Made by a program: the position numbers and the translations under genes | Part shown: positions 59,480-64,000 of the stretch, one piece after another | Layout: each line of letters starts with the position of its first letter | Position numbering within the stretch: position 1 is the first letter of the stretch | The notes under the pieces: generated by a model | Seen by the model: only the letters and a program-made list of their open reading frames with translations | What the model was told of the DNA's origin: nothing | The model's database searches: none | Assembly: GCA_028023455.1 (NCBI GenBank) | Contig: JAQFVV010000013.1 | Location: 10,580,579-10,644,578 of the forward strand | Length of the DNA: 64,000 bases | Reading direction: 5' to 3' | DNA from: Epiperipatus broadwayi | Lineage: Eukaryota > Onychophora > Udeonychophora > Euonychophora > Peripatidae

Positions 59480-61030
59480 AGCTGAATAATAAAAAGTGAA
59501 TAGTCAAAATACATGTATTTATTTTATTAATAGGTAATCTTGGTTTCCTTAATATATTGCTACCATAATAAATATTGCATTATAACATTATAACACATTG
59601 ATATAGTAAAATTAATAAAATTTTCTTTGATATAATTATATATAAGAATTTTATATGCAATAAAATATCATTATAGAGAAAATTTTGAATTAATATTGTA
59701 AATACTTTCTATTAAAATTATTATTACAAGAATTAATGAAAATGTTAAAATGAAAACAGAGAAACATAATTTCAAAAAATTCTTAACTTTTCATTATCCA
59801 TGTTAAAAACAAATTCCATCCTTCACAATTCAAAAGCAATCACACATATATGTAATATATTATTGGAATAGACAAACATACTATAAACTGCATGTAACTC
59901 AATATTTATTGTTATAATTAATGTGTATGGAATTATATTAATTTTTTTATTTTTAAATCAAATATAGTATTATATTACAAGTATTTAAGGCATTTTCTGT
60001 TAGACAAACAAAGCGTGTGATAATATCTTCTTTCTCATATGCAAAATAAAAAACTAAAACATTTTTTTATCAGTTTGATCATTGCTGAAGCCTAAAAGCT
60101 GAATCTTGAACCTAATGAAAAGATTAGACTTTTAAAATGCATTGTTAAATGATGAACTTATTGCATCAATTATTGGATGGTGTTGCCAGGTAGCAGTTGG
60201 AACTCAGTGGTGGGTTGTGAATTTTGCTTTGAAGTGCTTGCTTTGTTGGATTATGGATGTCATAGTCAGGTGGATTGATGCAGTTTTCTGCACTGGTGTT
60301 TTTTGTGAATGTTGATAAATATAACAAACTTGATGAGGACTTTGGAAGGGTGTTTATGGTGACCACCATCTTCTCTTATTACAAGACCCATAATTCCTCA
60401 ATGTCACGGGATTAGAAATCAGTTTAATTGGACCAACTATTTGTATCTTAAGTTTAAATTGTTATAGAATTGTCAATCTTAGACTTTGTTTAGCTTAGAT
60501 AATTTTTGTATGAATTATAGTTATCAATTTCTTCGCAAACTGATGTTTAATATATACCTTGGTACTCTTCAATTGTTTCTATTTATCTCATCCAGAGAAC
60601 TGCAGTTAAAAAATAAACTTAGTCAAACTTTGTTTTTTCCACTTGTGTACTATATATGCACATTAGTATTCGTTTTTGCCTCATATGTATAACATTACAG
60701 AATATACAAATATTTCTAGAAATATAGATATAAAATTGCATCTTAAAAGTAAAATGCACTGTTGTTGTTTGCATAGTCTAATTTTAATATTTCACGTGTT
60801 AAGTAATAGGAACTTAATATCCTTAATAAAAAATAATGTTGATGTTGGTTTATAATTTGTTTTTAAAACTTTATTACGTATTAAGTGTTTATATTATAAT
60901 TATATCATATCTTAACGAATTGATTATTTCTAAGATTTGGAAATAAATTGTTGTCATTCTCGAAAAGTAAATTATTGCAGACCTAATATGTTTAACAAAA
61001 AATATATTAAACAATTATGTAGTAATAATT
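59480..61030. other. AT-rich spacer, no gene recognised
   Basis: 60160-60380 is more balanced in base composition (a 67-codon minus frame there shows no domain). It could be an unrecognised repeat. Confidence 0.4.
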
Positions 61031-61048
61031 TTCACTGTTATAAATAAT

Positions 61049-61556
61049 AATAAATTTATATATACATATAGTTATTATATTTTGATTTACAAGTGTTAAA
61101 CTTTCCTACTCACAATTATAACACCAACCATTTCAGATAAAAATATATTACTCATTATTATTATTCATTTATTAAACTAGAGATTATTCCTAACTTAGAT
61201 ATAAAATTTAAATCTTAGTTAAAGATTAATATATTTGTTTGTTTTTAAATCATTAAATATCAACAAGTGAATAACTCAATTTTATCATTCTTTTTACTTG
61301 TATAATATAATTTTTTTAAAATATACTCAAAACTTCCACTCAACTACATATTCTTGAAACATATGAATGAAGACATTATGTATTTATATTTAATTAATAT
61401 TTAACTTAGATTTAACGTTTATAATTGAGTTAGAGATTATCTTTAATTTAACAAATGATTAGTAACAATCGTTAATGTATTTATCTGAAGTGGTTAGTGT
61501 CAAAGTTATGAATGCCCTAGTTTGACATCTATAAATTAAAGTGTAATAATTTGTGA
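61049..61556. mobile_element. FB3 foldback element with perfect 12 bp TSD
   Basis: GTTATAAATAAT flanks it (61037-61048 and 61557-61568). The left arm (about 61090-61245, minus sense) and right arm (about 61395-61540) are inverse: ACTAAGATTTAAA, CTAGTTTAATAAATGA, TATCTGAAATGGTTGGTGT, AATTGTGAG. The spacer of about 145 bp contains CACTCAACTACATATTCTTG. A tail of about 40 nt lies on the left. No hammerhead core recognised. Confidence 0.8.
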
Positions 61557-61614
61557 GTTATAAATAATGAGGAAATGAGGCAGGCATGTGCAAGAGATTG
61601 TGACTTGACAATCT

Positions 61615-61690
61615 TGAAGAGTGCTGATGTAACAAGATATACATATTGGGGACACATTTGTCTTTTAGATGTCTTTATTAATATTTTTTA
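61615..61690 (+). repeat. FB1 fragment
   Basis: AAGATATACATATTGGGGAC and CATTTGTCTTTTAGATGT resemble the post-ribozyme part of FB1 copies (ATATACATATATTGGTGATT, ATTTATCTTTTCGACATGT). Short and diverged. Confidence 0.45.
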
Positions 61691-62014
61691 AAAATGTGTG
61701 TTGGAGTGGAAGTTTTTAAGAATGCTAGTCTATTTATATATTGCCACAATTTAATTATGAACTATAATATTTATGATTTAATAAAGTTGACTAAAATATT
61801 AAACTTTGAATCCATGGTTTTGTGCTATTAATACTTAATAAAAAGATATTTAATGTTTATATTACACCTATACTTATGTAGTAACTGAATTCTAGTTGAC
61901 ACCTGAATTCTAATAACACTTATAAAATAATGTCCATATTAATATAAACTAATATTAAAATATAAATAATGCTTAGTTCTATATGAATATTTATTTTCTT
62001 TTTAGACTACTATA

Positions 62015-62098
62015 ATTCGGAGAAGATGGATTAAACTTGGAGAGACATTCATCCTGCAGTGGATTGATAATGGTTGATAATGATGATGATGATGATGA
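62015..62098 (+). mobile_element. 84 bp 5'-truncated LINE 3' end with GAT tail
   Basis: TCGGAGAAGATGGATTAAAC, TTGGAGAGACATTCATCCTG, CAGTGGATTGATAATGGTTG then GATAATGATGATGATGATGA. Nearly identical to the insert at 38833-38926, including the truncation point within a few bases. A TSD is not evident (only ATGAATAT is shared nearby). Confidence 0.8.
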
Positions 62099-62104
62099 AT
62101 ATCA

Positions 62105-63585
62105 AATCATCAGAGCTAGTTTTGGAAAGCAAATAATAATTGGATAATATTGTTAAGAGTCAGACAGAACTATAAAATTTTCTTTTCTTTCATACATGTT
62201 TGTTAAATCCAGATTAAATAAAATTTGGTCATTTTTCCAGCTTCCAATAAGGCCTAAACTTTTTTTCAGGTAGCTGGTAAATATGTAAGACAAGCAATTG
62301 ATAATTATTGGTTTACAAATGGGTTTTTAATTCTTGTTATCCAGAAGACAAAACAAGTATAGACAACTATTCAAACTTCCAAAAATTGACAAACATCGTA
62401 AGTAATATCTGCTGCTTTAAAATTTCTTTATGAGAAGCTATTGAAGAAATTTCTAACCTGCAAAGAGATCTTGAGGAGGTGTTTTTGACTATCTATTTAT
62501 AACAATATTTATTTCATACTTAATAGATACTCTTCTCATCATTTGCACATCTTTATTATTTGTGAGGATCAGTGTATCTGTGCAGTTCATAAGTTTTTCA
62601 TCTCTAATAATTAAATAAGATCTCTGTCAAAAAAAAATTGAATAACTATGCAATAAAAAAAACTAAATCAAGTGATAATATTTGACTGCCATTAATAATA
62701 GTTTGATTGTTTTCCACTCTCTTGATGAAATATATTTTAGCATCTTAAACAATAAAAGTAAATCATAAACAGTAATCAACTTTTACTTTGTTGCGATATT
62801 GAGTCAGAATTTTTTTAAATTAAAAGTTATGACCTGTATAAAGTCATGATAACACTTCAAGGAGTCTCATGGCATTTGGAAATAAGGTAGAGTTGAAACT
62901 ACACAATGTAATTATGTTGTTTTTATCTAAAAATTATAACTTCAATTTAATATCTTAAAATAATATTTGCATGATTAAAGACACACAGTAGTATTACTTA
63001 GTGTACTAGTGAGATTAATAGAAATATTATTTTATAAAAACAAGTGCAAAAACAAATGTTCAAGACACATCCATTGCTTTTAATAAGATTTTTTATATAA
63101 ATATTACTACATATTTTCCCCATCACTTCCCTAACACACCCTCTTTCCCCTATAAAAAATCATCCGTGGTAAATTTAGTGATTATCTGATAAATAAATCA
63201 TAGTTTTTAATTACTGCACTTCTTGTTTAAGTTTTTGTAAATGCATAAAATAGAAAAAATATTATATATTTCAAAAATATCCCATGTATAAATATTAATG
63301 GAACAGGATATGCTAAAGAAGTTAAACCTAACAGAAGAAGCAAAGTATAATGGAAGAGGGATGATAATATTGCTACTATTTATGGAATAAAGATTAAAAT
63401 TCATCTAATCCCACTTTGATATATTAAATGCAATGGAATATTATTTGAAGGACAACCATTGCAGGTTAATCTATCATAATAACATTGCTACTCAAAGTCA
63501 GCCCCATGATGAAGTTGACTTAAATTTATTATTAAAGAATAAGATCAATGATTTTGATAATTGGGCCCTTACTATGATGTATTGT
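62105..63585. other. AT-rich spacer, no gene recognised
   Basis: Frame 63433-63666 plus (77 codons) starts MEYYLKDNHC and overlaps the LINE end on the other strand. I do not recognise it. Confidence 0.4.
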
Positions 63586-63589
63586 GATA

Positions 63590-64000
63590 TCATCATCAAC
63601 ATTTTCCAACCATTATTAATCTGTTACAGAATGACAGTCTCTCCAAGTTCAATTCATCTTCTCTGATCATTAGCCTCTCTTTTCAATATCACTCCCAGAA
63701 TGCATGCTTATTTCATCCATCCATTTTACATGTGATCTCTTTCTAGGTCTTTTACAATTTTTTGAAATACAGTTTAAGATTTTAACTGTACATCTATTAT
63801 CATCTTTTCAAATGATATGTCCAGTTTCATTCCACTTCAGTCTCTTAATTTTTTCAATGATGTCAGTAATACCTGTTTGTTATCTCACCCATGTATTTTA
63901 TTTTTGATCACTTTTTATTACTTCTAACATATTTTTCATATTTCACTGAATGGTCTGAAATCTCTGTATTGCTCTTCTATTAAGTCTCTTCAGATTCATA
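63590..64000 (-). pseudogene. C-terminal part of a LINE polyprotein, running off the window
   Basis: Minus-strand translation gives LKRLNRRAIQRFQTIQ, KNMLEVIKSDQK, NTWVR, TGITDIIEKIKRLKWN, TGHII, KDDNRCTVKILN, KNCKRPRKRSHVKWMDEI and finally RDCHSVTD with shifts. This is collinear with the C-terminal region at 36575-36880 and extends about 40 codons further upstream, into the AQRAMERAMLGV-like block of the family. Several stops and frameshifts. The GATGATGATATC tail is at the left end (about 63583-63600). Plus-strand frame 63704-63907 is its shadow. Confidence 0.85.

Noticed and set aside
60166-60369. 67-codon minus-strand Ser/Thr/Asn-rich frame
   Set aside because: No recognisable motif; left only as a slightly GC-richer patch.

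Overview
This is a strongly AT-rich, gene-poor stretch of eukaryotic, almost certainly invertebrate animal, DNA. I recognise no host protein-coding gene with confidence. The open reading frames present are mostly chance runs, translated microsatellites, or pieces of decayed transposons. The repeat content points to a metazoan: APE-type non-LTR retrotransposons with GAT-repeat tails, Penelope-like elements with a GIY-YIG endonuclease, tRNA-derived SINEs, a degenerate hAT transposase, LTR elements and very long GATA and AT microsatellites. I cannot name the species.

The most interesting content is a set of short retroelements that carry type I hammerhead self-cleaving ribozymes. Four motifs have an intact catalytic core by eye with good stems (1210-1251 +, 13244-13285 -, 29540-29581 +, 47593-47636 +). 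Another at 53137-53179 + has an intact core and good stems I and II but a mismatch in stem III. Others are partly decayed. All have a very short, often palindromic stem III, as described for Penelope-like elements and for animal and plant retrozymes. They lie in elements that repeatedly share one build: two inverted arms, an unpaired tail of roughly 30-65 nt at one end, and a 12-15 bp target-site duplication (TSD). I found such duplications around elements at 13.1-18.8, 21.9-22.5, 23.3-23.6, 25.4-26.1, 29.2-29.7, 34.1-34.7, 45.9-46.7 and 61.0-61.6 kb, and around two simpler copies at 1.1 and 11.0 kb. The 45.9-46.7 kb element encodes the GIY-YIG endonuclease end of a Penelope-like element between its arms. 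This links the architecture to the Penelope class and suggests that the other foldback units are non-autonomous relatives moved by such machinery.

Layout. 1-758: partial LTR, minus strand. 1113-1364: hammerhead retroelement. 5.2-7.7 kb: microsatellites and a hAT remnant. 8.2-8.65 kb: LINE reverse-transcriptase relic. 9.1-11.2 kb: foldback element, AT tracts, an ~814 bp pure GATA array and a truncated hammerhead-family copy. 13.1-18.8 kb: a three-layer nest, with a TIR DNA transposon inside a long-LTR element inside a hammerhead foldback element. 18.8-30.7 kb: a tRNA-Lys-like SINE and several foldback elements. 30.7-32.8 kb: a full-length LTR copy. 34-39 kb: foldback element, LINE 3' ends and tRNA-like SINEs. 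42.4-44.1 kb: a cluster of inverted repeats and AT tracts. 45.9-55.2 kb: Penelope-like element, retrozyme-like tandem dimer, hammerhead copies and a second decayed Penelope-like element. 56.5-61.6 kb: a third foldback family, and a LINE relic invaded by two SINEs with perfect TSDs. 62.0-64.0 kb: LINE 3' ends. The long remaining stretches look like anonymous AT-rich intergenic or intronic sequence.
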